From NCBI GenBank assembly GCA_033239005.1, contig BSQZ01000108.1:561001-625000 (forward strand): a stretch of 64,000 bases of DNA, written 5' to 3'. The DNA is from Lamellibrachia satsuma (taxonomy: Eukaryota; Annelida; Polychaeta; Sabellida; Siboglinidae). Position numbers and translations under genes: made by a program. The notes below the pieces were generated by a model. It searched no databases. It worked only from the letters and a program-made list of their open reading frames with translations, and was not told the origin of the DNA. Positions 24,577 through 39,500 of the stretch are shown one piece after another; the first letter of the stretch is position 1, and every line of letters starts with the position of its first letter.

Positions 24577-27500
24577 ATGATCCTTGATGGGCCGGGAGAA
24601 AAGGCTATTGTGGAACGCATCACAGAATTTTATCCCGACTTGAAAAGACAGTTGCAAGCAACAGTATCTCCCAAGATAAAGTACTGGTAAATAATAAAAG
24701 TGCCAAACCAGGTAGCGCTTAATTTTACCTTAGCGTGGTACAGGTAGAAGGAACAAAACAAGTTTTAATTTGTTAATTTTCCAATGACACATTATGTTGC
24801 AATAGTATTTTTTAACGTAAGATAATATAGTGAGTTAGTAACTTATCATTATAAATGATACAATTAGCAATCATAATCTCAGTCACAGATTGCCAGAATC
24901 CAAGACAAAGACCAGATTGGTTTAAAATTAGAGGTGCAAAGTCTACCGATTTGGCGGTAGAACTACCGCTTTTTCTTTGGTGTTTACATAATCTATCGCT
25001 TTCAAGCCAACATCTCGCAATTTTAAGGTTACAAAATTTAATTTACTAATTTTGAATCTAAATATACCGCCATACAACCATTTTGTATAGAAATTGTACC
25101 AGAAAATGTACCATAACTAAGTAAATATACCCTAAAATTTAAATATTCTTCCACCAGTAGCTGGAACCTCCTTTCTCATACACACCCTCACGACTGCGAC
25201 GATAAGCCCACTGCGTCAGTTATTCATCTACCGTCCTCACATCATGAAAAGTGGTAGATCTTTTTGTTCAGTGTTACTTGGCATCTCTGTAAAAATCATG
25301 AGCACACATAAAAACAAACTTATCAGACTTGATAATCACCCTTGGATGGTGAAGCCTTGAACGGTGACGCACCATCAAACAGTTAACAATACGTGTGGAT
25401 CTGTAAAAAAAATTCTAAATAATGTTAACATTGTTGAGATTAACCCCATAACTTAGCCCCTAAGTGCCCCATAAATATGATAGTCTAATAATTATGCATA
25501 ATATGGAATTTACTATCCCAGACTCGGTAAATTCATTGAAATATAGAAAGTCCCAAATCTTTTCATGAAGCCATTATGAAACTTCCATTCTCCACCCTGT
25601 TCACCTAAATCACACATTACTCCAAGGAAACTGGTAAGTGAAGGAAAATCTCAAGAGCAGTCTCATACACATACCAGGAACAATTTCCATATATCAAATC
25701 AAACAGCAAACATGGAGACCATGAACAAAGACCCCTTTCAAGATCATATTGAAAACCAAACATTGAGGCCTAATAAGTTAATCGTTGTGTTTGTCATGAT
25801 CTGTGAGTTTAATCTGTGTGTTGGCCTCATTCACAATGACATGTTTCATTGGTTTCAGGCAGGGTGGCAAAGACCCTCTGGATCATATCTATGTCCTGCT
25901 GAACCGAGGCGACCCAAACCAAGGCATTCCTGATCACTGGCATTTCATAACATTTGGTTTTAGTGATCTCCATGGAGATAGCAGAGTGCATGAGTACGTT
26001 ATCATTTGGTTGAAACGTGTGAATCTTTATGATAAGCACTAAGCATCTCAGCTTCTTGGCTTGTAAAGATTGTAATTAATATTTCTGCATGTATATGATA
26101 ATTAGTTGACAAAATGCTTATATATATGTATATAGCTACACAGAAAGGACCTCGAGTGGAAGAGCAGTCGCAGCAGCAATGCCAGTATGACCATTGTGAT
26201 CACTAGTGTGGCGTAACACACCACACCTCTTACATAATGTGGCTGGCACAGACGTGGCTCTCTTGCACATTCTGTAAGAGCCTAGGAGTGGCCTCTGCAA
26301 GGAGTTATATAAGAAATGCCAAGCCCAAGATAGGTGTTACAGTATTTAGCATAATGACTTGTCAGAATAAAGAGGTAGGCCATTTATTAATTAATTTTAA
26401 TTTTACCCCCTCTAGACTCACTGGACGAGGACAGCAGAGTGGCTATGGCTTTGAGTTGACTTTCCGCCTACGAAGACAACCAGGGGAAGAGACAGCCCCT
26501 AGGTGGCCCGTCTTGCTTCTGTCCTCGCTTGCAAAATATGTCTTCCACTCAGGTAGTCCATGTGGAGTATTGTAGGGATCCATTACAATTGTGCAATTTA
26601 TAAATCAGATTCTTTACATTTTCGTTTTTTGAAATGTGTTCATAATTGAATACGAAAACAAAGTAACTTTTACAAATAACTATAATTGAACTATTGACCA
26701 TATATTTCAAGTAACAGTTCAGTTAACAGGGCTGAGTATTATAAAACATGTAAATAAAAATTTCCTTGAAGTCGTACATCTCTGTTAGAAAAACTGAAAC
26801 AATTGTAGTTGAATTAATTATTGTGACTGTATGATATGATCATTGATGCATCGATATTGTTCTCATAAATATCACTATTGCTGTCATGTCATGACACACA
26901 CTGTCTTCCGGCGATGTGTAGGTAACATCCTCAACTGTGGTGACCACATTCCATGGCACAGATCTCTAGAACGAAACGCACAGTCTCACATCCAACACAT
27001 GCTTCTCGCAAAAGAAGCACAGCTTGGGTCCCTAGAAACAGACCATGGAAACGTCCAGTTCAGACAGGTGTGCTACTTGGCTCATTTTCTCTTAGGCCAT
27101 TTTAAAGTAGTTAAGTCATGGTAAACATTTACTATATGTCCATACATTCTGAGAGGTGTATATGGATTTTATCAACATAAATGTTCGTAGTATCTTACAT
27201 TTTGGTTCCAGCATCCAACGTGTGTATTATGTACAACTATGGGAAACAATATTTCAGATTGTTGGTGTGACGGAAGCAGAGATGAAGGCTGCACATAGAT
27301 GGAAAGGAAATGGAATCACAAACCTCCTCTCACAAGTTGCAGAGTATGTGTTATGTCCCCTAGCAATCTCCAGTCATCAATTTTATCAATATTAAAAAGT
27401 TAAAAATCAGTGAGATTGAATTTGCTATGTAAAAATTAGTTAGTATTGCTGTTAATAACTTTGCAGCTGTTTTATCTTCCAGTTCTCTCTTAATTTTCTA

Positions 27501-30500
27501 GTCGTTGCTCAAAATGGGGGATGAGTTTTCTTCAAATGTGGCATGAACATGTCTACTTATCCTCTACACACCCACACAAACTGAAGTGTCATATACATGT
27601 ACTTGTTGTTACTGTGTTTTGCAAGGAATATGCAATCCTAGTTGAGTTTTAGCAATGCTAGTGTTATTGTCAAATGTTCATATTTGTACGATATTTTTAC
27701 TGTTTTATTTTTAGAGCTGGTGGATCTTTACTTGTGACAGACATGAGTCGTCAGAAATCTATGTTCAATCTGCATCCAGACCTGGTGAAGACGGTTGTGG
27801 AAAGTCTTGAGAAGGAAGGTTGTAACCTTGGCAACATCACCGCTTCTTGTGGCTGGTCTGATCCCTCTGGAAGCAGGTAGGACCTATGATCTCTGGAAAC
27901 AGGCATGATCTATACAGCAGCAATTATGATCTTATTGGAAACATATATGGTCTATTTGACAATGGGTATGACCTCTCCGGAAACAGTTTTGATCTCTTTG
28001 TAAACATGATCTATTTGGTAACAGGTTTGATCTAATTTGAAACAGGTTTGATTATCACCATGTTAAAAGCAAACATGCAGCAGTTTATATACCACCTGTA
28101 GTCATGGAACACAGGGATAGTGTCCCGCTGGGGTCCTCTTGCTACAGTTCAAAGCCTTGGCTCACTCTTCATTGCACCACTTCTCACAGCCATATCAAGT
28201 ACAGACTGTAGTGGATTTATAAGGATGAACAGCTTTTGCTGTTTGGATGCCATAAGAACTATAACCCATGGGTCAGGTGGAATATTGGTACCAAAATAGC
28301 TTGGTACTGGTGTTTGGGGGTGTCAAAATTATGATATAAAATGTATGATGGACATTTGAATTCGGTAGCTTAAGCCCACTATAAAATTTTTTAACTTTTG
28401 TGGATTGGCGCGAATTCTTGAAGAATTCATTTTGACTTAGGGATCACCTACAAAAAAACTTACCCTACCTTGCTATGCCCATCATAGTATTTCATGCTCT
28501 ATAGATATGTAGCTAATTAAAAAGCATTGATTCGTTTAGTTTGTCCTGATGGTACCAATTGGTCAAATTTTAGGTCCTGGCCCATGGCCTACTATAATCA
28601 GTGTGCCTGTCTGGATGGGAAGTTGAGTTGATATTTAATAGAACAGGTTTGCCAGAGGATGAAGTTTAAAACCTCATGATTTATCCGAATGGACTTAATG
28701 TTATTTAAGTACCATTCATTTACATTTATTTATTTCCATTTTCAACTACATCTTCTGGAGCTGTGTTTCCTCATTTTGTGCAATGAAGTCCTGCATTCTG
28801 TGTGAAAATAAATTCTAGCTTTCTGCCATGCAACAATAAATGTATCAAGTTTCTGCAACTTCCTAGACAACCTACAGCTTTGAATGCCATCAGTCATAAT
28901 AAGTGACAATGTTTATTTGTTTGCAGCATTTCTGACAGTGATGAAGAACGAGAACTGAAGAAGGTTCATCTGACCTTTGATCTTGAAGCAGCCGAACTAC
29001 TTCCATTGGTTGTCAAGTGAGCTGACTTGTTTCATGGGGTATTTAATTGTGTGACATTTCTGTAAGAACACCAAGAAAAGCTAACAAGTGATGCTTCCAT
29101 ACATTGAAATGTGGGAAAGTGCTAACTACCTGTAATACACTGAGAACTTATGTAAAATGGATTGCGACAATAACATTCAGTGCACTTTCTCTGGTTAACA
29201 TTCTTGCATGGAACTTGCTTATCAAAACAAACATTAATGAATTTATTCAGAAGCAACCATTCAATTCAACAAATAGCCTGAAGATCTCCTGACCATGAGA
29301 ACATTATTTTTCACTGACTTCGCCTATCACACGTTGAATTTATTTTATGTATTATGCATTTCACTGACCCAGCTACTCATGTCTGTTGACTGACAGGGGT
29401 CGCCTGCAGCATGGAAAGTACTTCGTGTTCCAGAACGTGTTGGATCAGGTGATTGTGTTTGTTCCACCTGACTTCACAGCCGACATGGTTTTGGTTGACT
29501 CGACGCACAGACTCAAAGCTCAGAGGAAGGTGCTTCAGGTGAGCGCAGCCTTTCCTGTCTTTCCTTTTGTACTTGTAACTGATGCTAATATTAATAAAAA
29601 AGGGTGTGGAAAAAATAGTAATCCTTAAAGCGAGACAAGTCATGGTTTTAGCACTATGCACCTTGGGCTATGCACCAACTAGAATCAAGAATATCATGCC
29701 AGGCTGTGGTGTACTCAGAATTTGTTCTAAAAGTGGGAGGTTCTGGTCAAATCTCGGTTTTCCTGGTGGCTGACATATCGACAAGGGCGCTGATGCTTGG
29801 TGACTAATGCTGCATTCACGATATGTATGCAGAGTTCACGACCCTGTGAACTCATAATTACAAGTTTACAACTGGGTCTCCTAAAGTTTGAAATTTTGAG
29901 TTCTTGACTGGTAATTATGAATTGAACTCTATTTAAATGTTATGAACTTGTAGTCACGGCAACCACGAGCACATTTGAATGCAGCATTAGTGCCTGCAGT
30001 TCTTGGAAATTGGTGCAGCTGAGAGTTCTGCTTAAGTGCCTTTGACCGAGATTGCTGGGACAATGGGTATACACCAAAGTGTAGGACTAGGATAGGTGTT
30101 TATAAATCGATTTTCACTTGGTGAGTGAATATTGCCAGATTACAGGCACTCATGACTTAGGGTATCTAACAGTATGGCACGTCCCATGAAATAAAGATGC
30201 TCTGTGTTCAACAAGGTTTTCCTAGTAAACCACTCACATGATATTCTCAGTTGTACATCCTGTAGTTGCATATGGTTTTGTTTTATTAACTCCTATAGGT
30301 GCATATGCCTCAAACCAGGATTTTTGTTTCCTTTAAAAAAAAATTTAATAACATTTGAAACAAATTCAGTGCATTTAAGGCAAAAAAACTGTCTACCTGG
30401 AATAGCTCAGAAAATATCTGGGGAATAAAATGGCTGTCGTCAAAAGAACAAAATGTATTCATTGTTTATCTAAGGTGAAATGATTCCTCTGCAGATCTAC

Positions 30501-31097
30501 TGTTCAGCCTACTTCATAGACGACCTTTCTCTGGAGCTCGAGGACCTCGAAAACCCACAACAGGTCGGTACATTTCACTGTCATCTGAAGACCCGTTTTT
30601 TTACCTTTACTTATCATCCATAGTTCCTCAGCGTATTCAGCCATCAGTTGACAACTTAAAAATTATATATTGATTTGAGATTACCTAATCTTTTGGTTTT
30701 TATCTGCCTCTGAGCTAGGGTTCCCAAATAATTTGGCACAATAGTAGTGTTTGTTATTGTACTACATGTTGGTGTGCATGATTTTTACAAAACAATGTAT
30801 CGATGCATGTGGTTGTGCGTTGTTGCATGTCAGTACAGTATATGGACAGACGTAGAAACATGTTTCACCTTTCATCAGCGTGTGTGTGCATATGTATATA
30901 CTTAAATACATAGATGTGTATCTGTTTAAAATTTGGTTTATAAAAACATGCAGGATATTACATCACTTACTGAATATTGTGTTATTGGTGTCTTGTTTCA
31001 GATCCAACCATACCTTCCAAAGGTGTTTCAACTGGAGTCACCGAGTGTCACCATAACAGTGTCACCAAATGGAAGTCATGTCAACAGTGTGACATAA
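24577..31097 (+). CDS. SUFU: Suppressor of fused, Hedgehog pathway repressor
   Basis: Binds and restrains Gli/Ci transcription factors in the cytoplasm and nucleus. Exons: 24577-24686, 25859-25993, 26416-26552, 26922-27067, 27258-27343, 27715-27876, 28927-29016, 29397-29538, 30495-30563, 31002-31097. All phases close to 390 aa plus TAA. The N-terminal SUFU domain shows GGKDPLDHIYV, IPDHWHFITFGFSDLHGD, GYGFELTFRLRR, AKYVFHSG, SHIQHMLLAKE, QIVGVTEAEM and LLVTDMSRQKSMF. The C-terminal part shows KKVHLTFDLEAAELLPL, KGRLQHGKYFVFQ and LELEDLENPQ. Human SUFU is 484 aa. The difference is mainly the disordered loop, cut here to about 17 residues between GWSD and VHLTF, plus a short N-terminus. The ATG at 24577 opens directly into the conserved first helix. 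It is divergent from RPTOR; an AATAAA at 31437-31442 could end the transcript. Identity is near certain. A missed alternative exon in the 27877-28926 intron is possible. Confidence 0.95.
25545..25625 (+). mobile_element. LINE 3'-end fragment in SUFU intron 1
   Basis: This block (TCTTTTCATGAAGCCATTAT and following) matches the 3' region of the LINE at about 52710-52775, which reads TCATTTCAAGAAGCTATTAT, with scattered mismatches. The remainder of SUFU intron 1 shows nothing recognisable. Confidence 0.6.
27866..28065. repeat. Degenerate tandem repeat starting at the SUFU exon 6 donor
   Basis: The exon 6/intron junction CTCTGGAAGCAG|GTAGGACC is followed by about seven diverged echoes of TCTGGAAACAGGTTTGATCT, including GGAAACAGGCATGATC, GGAAACAGTTTTGATC, GGTAACAGGTTTGATC and GAAACAGGTTTGAT. 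Spacing varies from about 20 to 40 bp. This looks like an old splice-donor-derived array. Confidence 0.65.
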
Positions 31098-31867
31098 TGT
31101 GATGTTTTTGCCCTTTGTGTATCGCTGTGACAGTGCCAGCCAGATATTGACGGCACAACAGAATGTCATGTGATGTGTATCTTCGTATAAGTACACTGCC
31201 ATATACATACAATGTTATTAAAAAAAACATATATTTTATTACTGTAATAATCAACAGTAGTAATAACTGTGACATGATATATGTTATCACATGGTATAAT
31301 GGTATAAAACTGAGCACAGCACCATTGGAGAACATTATTCATGACATATATATATATCTATATATATATACATACATTCCAACATTTTAGTTCGCATTCG
31401 TTCACAGTCATAACAATATGTTGTACTCTACATTCCAATAAATGTTGATGTATATTCATAGTTGCGCTTGAAATGTTTGACATCACATATTGACAGTCAA
31501 GAATCTGTCCAAACATCCTTACCATATTACACAAACAGTCTCGATCAAGTAAATTAAAAATATATATATTTCACAGGATAACAGAACATAAAAAGCCCAG
31601 TTCAATAGGAAACAAGTATGTCCAACTTATAATAATAAAAAACTACATGGACAGTAAGTGCTTATTCTCAAATCTCTCTTGGACCTTTGATTAAAAGGCA
31701 TGTGAACTGTCATATTTTACCTTAAAACAATGGTCCTTCAGTTTGCACATCATGTGTATTGTAAAGTGTATAGAAACACCCTTCGATCTATGGCAGATGA
31801 GTGTTTTGCATAGTATTGTAGAAAAATAGCACAGCACATCTGCACAATGTAATTCTGAACCTGTTTC
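31098..31867. other. Convergent 3' UTR interval, SUFU and MRM2
   Basis: AT-rich sequence between the SUFU and MRM2 stop codons. It contains AATAAA at 31437-31442 on the plus strand as a likely SUFU poly(A) signal. There is no coding evidence. Confidence 0.6.
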
Positions 31868-33556
<1,689 letters not shown>

Positions 33557-36500
33557 ATGTTACGTCCCGAAAGCTTGATGAATCCGAGAAAATGGCTTGC
33601 ATCTCTGACGTCTAGCGTAGTAGCGATGGAACCCATGCCCATGACGTGTAAAATAAGTAATGGGGCACAAAATAAAAACATTAAAATTACTAGTTATTAC
33701 GGAATCAATGCCAATGGCAATGTACATTATAATGTCTAATAGTATTACTTTACTGTTATAAAGTTTGCCATCATGAATTTAATTAATATAATGTCTACAT
33801 ATATGTTGTTAGTCATTTTAAAAATGTACATTGTAATTAATAGATTATGTATGTATACAAACTAGACATCAACTTTGTCACTAAATCGTTCTAGTGTATC
33901 ATACGCCACATGACAATGCAGAGACACTTTCAAAGACAGATGATGTCAAAGAGGACATTCAAGCCCGCTACCGAAATGTTATGCAAAATGTCCCTCAGCC
34001 AGGTAAGTGTACTGTAGTACAATATTACATGAATTGCTTAAATATTATCCATTCTTGTTACGGCTTGTTAAAAGATTATCCATTCTTGTTACGGCTTGTT
34101 AAAAGATTATCCATTCTTGTTACGGCTAATCCATTGTTACTATCAAGTCTTCCTTCTGAGTGATCAGTCCGATCTGTTGTTATTATTAGGATTACAATTA
34201 CTGGAGCAGTATCATTATTACATATGTACATCAATTGGAATACAAGTTATTTATTTCAGTAACAACTTTTAATAATTATAATTATTAATATATTATTATT
34301 GCACGACAACAAGGTTGAAAAAAATCATGATTTTTATACAAAAATAAAAAAAAATTGGATTTTTAAAAATTTAAATCGGATTTATTTGATTTTTTTTATT
34401 TATTTGATTTTTTGAAATCTGGTATATAGATATTTATATAGATAACATATTTCAAACATGTTATATTCAAATCGATTTGGGTTCTTGTCTTAACAGAGGG
34501 TACATGATTTTTGTTTATATAAAGACATTAGACAATGTCCACAAGGCCAGGGCTCTGTGTACTCTAAGGGTCTCTAACCAGAATACAAACTGGTACAGTA
34601 TTAAACAACTGAGTCAACATACTGAATTGGTAACAACTAGCACAAGCTATAAGTGGACTTTAACTCAGGGTTTCTGTGTTGAAAAGATACTTCCTCTGGA
34701 AGACAAGTTTGTGTGGCTTCGCTGCATTCAGAAAGGGAATAGCTCAAACATACACAATGTCATAAAATATTTGACTATCAGGCCATCTGGTGACAATACA
34801 GCTACACAAGTGTGCGCACTTTGTGTTTTGCATTAAAAACATACAAAACTTTGTTGATCTCGATGCTTGTAAACAATTATTTTTGTTAAATTCATATAAA
34901 TCGGCGATTCAAAAAACCGGAAGTAAAAAAAAAAATCATAAATCAATGATTTAAAAAAAAATTTTGGAACGATTTAAATCAATGATTTAAATCAAATGAT
35001 TTAAATCAAACAACCCTGCACGACAATTTTGTAATCTTGTAAACTACAGAAAAAAAATTATTGTATTAATACAGTACCATCCTAACATTACCCCAAATCT
35101 GTATACAATATACATCCTGTAATGATTTTCACTCTATCAATTGTTTGTATTATTGTTTTTTCGATTCATAATGACTGTATATACTCTACTTGACCTATTA
35201 AGTGTACGCTCTAATTAGTGTACACCCCTTTTTAATCAGCAGGATCCCTAATTATTGAAATTTGACTAGTGTGAAACAACTGTAAAGTGTCGCCATCTGG
35301 TGGTTTTTCTCTACAAATGTGCCAACTCCATTGATAATGATTTATTAACCCATTAGACCCCATAACGGCTGCGGCCGGCTGCTCTGTGCAATCCTGGAAC
35401 GGCCGCCACCAGCCGCATACAGGACCCTCTATTCCAAAAAAATCCTTGCGAATAACTACAAAATTTTGCCACACCCTAGCGGATACATTTTGCAACAACA
35501 GCTCATTGCATATGTGTGTTGCCCTTTCGGGGATTTTCATCGGTTTTGTTCACGCTATCTCAAAAAATTTTATTTCTATATTTGTCATGATAAAATATGG
35601 TGTAACCTGAAAAATAACTGTCAAAATTTTATATTTTTTCAGTGGTGCAAAGCTAACACATATAGCTATATTTTCTTTGCTGAGTTGTATAGGGTTATAC
35701 TTATAGCATGGGATCATTGTCAAATGTCAGTCGCAACTTTCAAAGTTTTAACAAATTTACTATTTTGTCTTTGCAGATTGTGATCAAATGTCAACATTTT
35801 ATTAATATATCCTATTTCTATGTATACATGCATGTGGAGAAATTATCACTCTTCAAAATAAACACAACTTGTAATTGTCAATATTGGATAGTTTTTTCTA
35901 CAGATTTTTTAACACAAAAAATCGCTCGAAATTTGCCAGAAATCCTGGGAACAGGGGAGCATGTTTTAATAAAATCCTGGGGCCTAATGGGTTAAACACA
36001 ATCAACACTGTTGTATATGTATACATATAGTGTTTGCTTTTGCAGTGGTTGTCGTGACAACAGCCATCTACAACAGAGAGACAAATATGTGGTTGAAGAG
36101 GGGGGTCACGTGTAGTTCGTTCACTAGTGTTGCTCTCAAGCCTCCAATCATCTCGTTTGCCATCAACATGCCAAGGTCAGTATAAATTGTGCCAACAATA
36201 CTGAAATGAAAGTATTACAAATAAGATATAAATGATAAAGTATCAACAATGGTTCATTAGAGGATCCACCACGGGTGATGATAAAGTATTAATAATGGTC
36301 CATCCACCAGGGGTGATGATAAAATATTAAAAATAGTCCATCCACCAGGAGTCATGATGAAGTATTAAAAATGATCCATCCGCCACGAGTCATGATGAAG
36401 TATTATTAATGATTCACAAGAATTGTTTGTTTTGTTAATAGGGTGTTATCTTCTAAAAGGTGCTGTAGTGTGCCGAGATTTACTCTCGGCTGTATCTCTA

Positions 36501-39500
36501 AATGAAATTTACTGTAAATCTAATACTTGAACACGCGTGGTGTTAGCATACATTTTTTACAAATGATTTTATTTTACTTGGTGATCTTTCAGCCGTATCC
36601 ATGACTTGCTGGAACAGACAAGGAAGTTTGCGGTTCATGTTCTTGCCAAGAACCAGGTAACAAACGTTCATGTGGATATCTTACCTCTTATGTGTAAAAC
36701 TACCCTACATACATATTTAACATGAAGACACCAGATTATTCCAATTATCTGACAGATATACATTTGAATATCAGAATAATTATATTATGTTCATTTTTAG
36801 TGCCGCTTTTCTTATCCAGTTTTGATGTAATTCTCTAGAAAATATACATATTTGCTTCCAGGTGAAATATGCAACCCATTTTGCCTCACCAGCTGTTGAA
36901 GGCATAGACCAGTTTGAAGGAATTCCACATGAATTAAATCAGGAAGTACGTACTCTTAACAGCTGTTACTGTTGTGCACGTAATAATAATATATTCACAT
37001 GTTGAATATTGATGTTTCTGCATCCATCCATATCTTTGAAACATTATTACACACTGAAAATGTATAAGTTAATTAAGCTAAACAATTTCAAAATAATGAG
37101 CTGATTCAAAAAAAAATTTAGATCAAGAATCTGCTAGATATAAAATGTTTTAATGTGTACTAACACAGGCATGGTACTTCCTCTTCTTCGGTTGTTTAGA
37201 ATTGAGCATAAATATATATATTTTTTTTTAGTTTTATTTAGTTTATTTGAACAGTACATGACAAACAAAGTGTACCAGGTAATAAATATTAGTAATTTAT
37301 CTTTCCTCTCCTAATGCACTGACCAACATATGCCTTCTGCCTAGGGTGTGCCTATACTGCGTGACACTAGTGCCGTGTTGCTATGCGAGTCGGAGTCTGT
37401 GAACACGGTGGGCGATCACAGCGTGTGGTACGGCAAAGTGTTGCATGCATACACAAACGGGACCGTGATGGAACCACTTCTTTATTATGCAAAGTTGGTG
37501 CATTCTTTCTTGTTCTTAGCAACCTATCATTACTATGTAAACACAAGGTTTGGGGATATGCAGATTTTACATTTGTAACTAATAAGTGTTTTCAAAGTCA
37601 GTAGTGAATTTTCACAAGGAAAAATAAACATTCACATTTTGTAGCAGCAATAATTTAATAACTTTGTAAATTTTATGCATAGAATAAAATTTAGAATGTC
37701 TATAAAGTTTTGTCATTAATAAAAATGTGTCAATTTAATTGATAGTCTCCCTGGAACACAAATATCTTAGAAGGGCGGGTTACACACAGATGAATAATCG
37801 ATGGGCTCTCGATTAGCCAACGGCTTCCTTGTTCACTTGCCATCTGGGTTTTTTGTTTTAGATGGTAATCTTGTTAAACACTTGACTTTCATATTGAAGG
37901 TCTTTCCGGTCGGTGGGAGAGGAACTGTTCATGCAGGCATTTGAGGATACAACACTTCTCTTCAAGGACTGGACCCACGAGGCTCATATTCGCATGGCGT
38001 GGAACTACATCAAGGAAAATGGCAAAGACAAAGCTACTCCACTTATCATGTGAGTCATGCTTTTTCACATAAAAGTAGTACCGGTAGGCAAAGATTTTGC
38101 TATGGTTATGAATATTTTTATTAAATACAGCAATGACGAATGTCGTGAAACACTGCAGGAGTTTACAACAACATGAATATTCAACTGAATAAAGTATGCT
38201 AATAACTATTTTGTGGTTTAGACAAGGCAGGCGAGGTATAAGTCTGTCAATGGTTTGTTCGCTTTCTGTCATATTGTCTTGGTGTTTGAGTAAAGTTGTC
38301 TCCGCACTTCAATTTTACACTCATCTCATTTCAGAAATGATAAAGGTGATAACGTAATGTAAGGGTATTCCCACTTTCTCAAGACACACCCGATCGGACA
38401 ATCAAAATTGATGCTTTTGAAAATTTCAAAAACAATACACACTCTTATTAAACCAGCTTCGCAAGTAAATCAAACTATTTATACACCACAGATATTAACA
38501 TCAACAAACCCGATTCAGCTATACTGCCTCTTATGCCAGCTCTCGCGTTTATCATCAGTTCAGATTGAGCACATGCGTCTGATGGTTTCCAGGATAGGGG
38601 TGGGGCAGTGTAATCTAGTTTGATTGGATGATTTTGCCACAACTTGTCTATTTTCCTCTCAAAGGACTGTACCGATGGAACCCCTACCACAGACTGTGGG
38701 AGGCTGTTCCATATATCTGTGCATTGGTGTATAAATGAGTTTTTTTTATGTTTAATCGACATCTTTAAATATTTTTAGGTGGTGCCCTCTCGTATCTAAT
38801 TCATTGACCCTCAATGTCACAACGCTGCTTAATTTAAAATCTCCAGCTAATTTATGAATCTTATTATTGGTTTATATCCTCCACAACATTAAATGTGCTG
38901 CCTTGGAAACAGCACAAAAACATTTTTATTGTTTATGTTACAGACAAGGCATCAAGAACTACAATGAACAAAACAAAGATAAGGTAAGGGACTGGCCTGG
39001 CCACATAATCTCAGTGAAATCATCGTTAACACCCATTGATATTGTTCATTTAAAAAAATCCATCCCGCCCTTGTGTCAAATATTAACATTATTCTTCCCG
39101 CTAGCATTCACACTATCAAGAGATAATTTGTTCTGTCAGTAATCAGTGATCACTCTCTTTCCGTCCATAGGTACATGCTGTTTATCAACCCATGTGGTTT
39201 AGTAATACTAGACACAAGGAGGTTAAGAGGATATCAAATTTATGTTTTTTAAGGTATTGAATGGGCATGAAGATATTGATAGAAATATTTTTTTCACTCA
39301 AGAAAGATAGTAGAACTAGAGGACATAAGGTAACATTAGTAAAGGACCAGTGTAGATTGGATATTAGCAGTTAAGTACTCATTCTCACAGAGGACAATAA
39401 ATGAATGGAACAAATTATCTAGAATGTGTAAATGCTAGCAGCATGAATATGTTTAAAAACAAGGACGACACAAAACTAAGGAGGGTGGGTTACACATAGA

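Noticed and set aside
34477..34836. 119-aa frame inside the hAT MITE
   Set aside because: No transposase motifs (RW/CxxH, hATC); treated as chance in a non-autonomous element.
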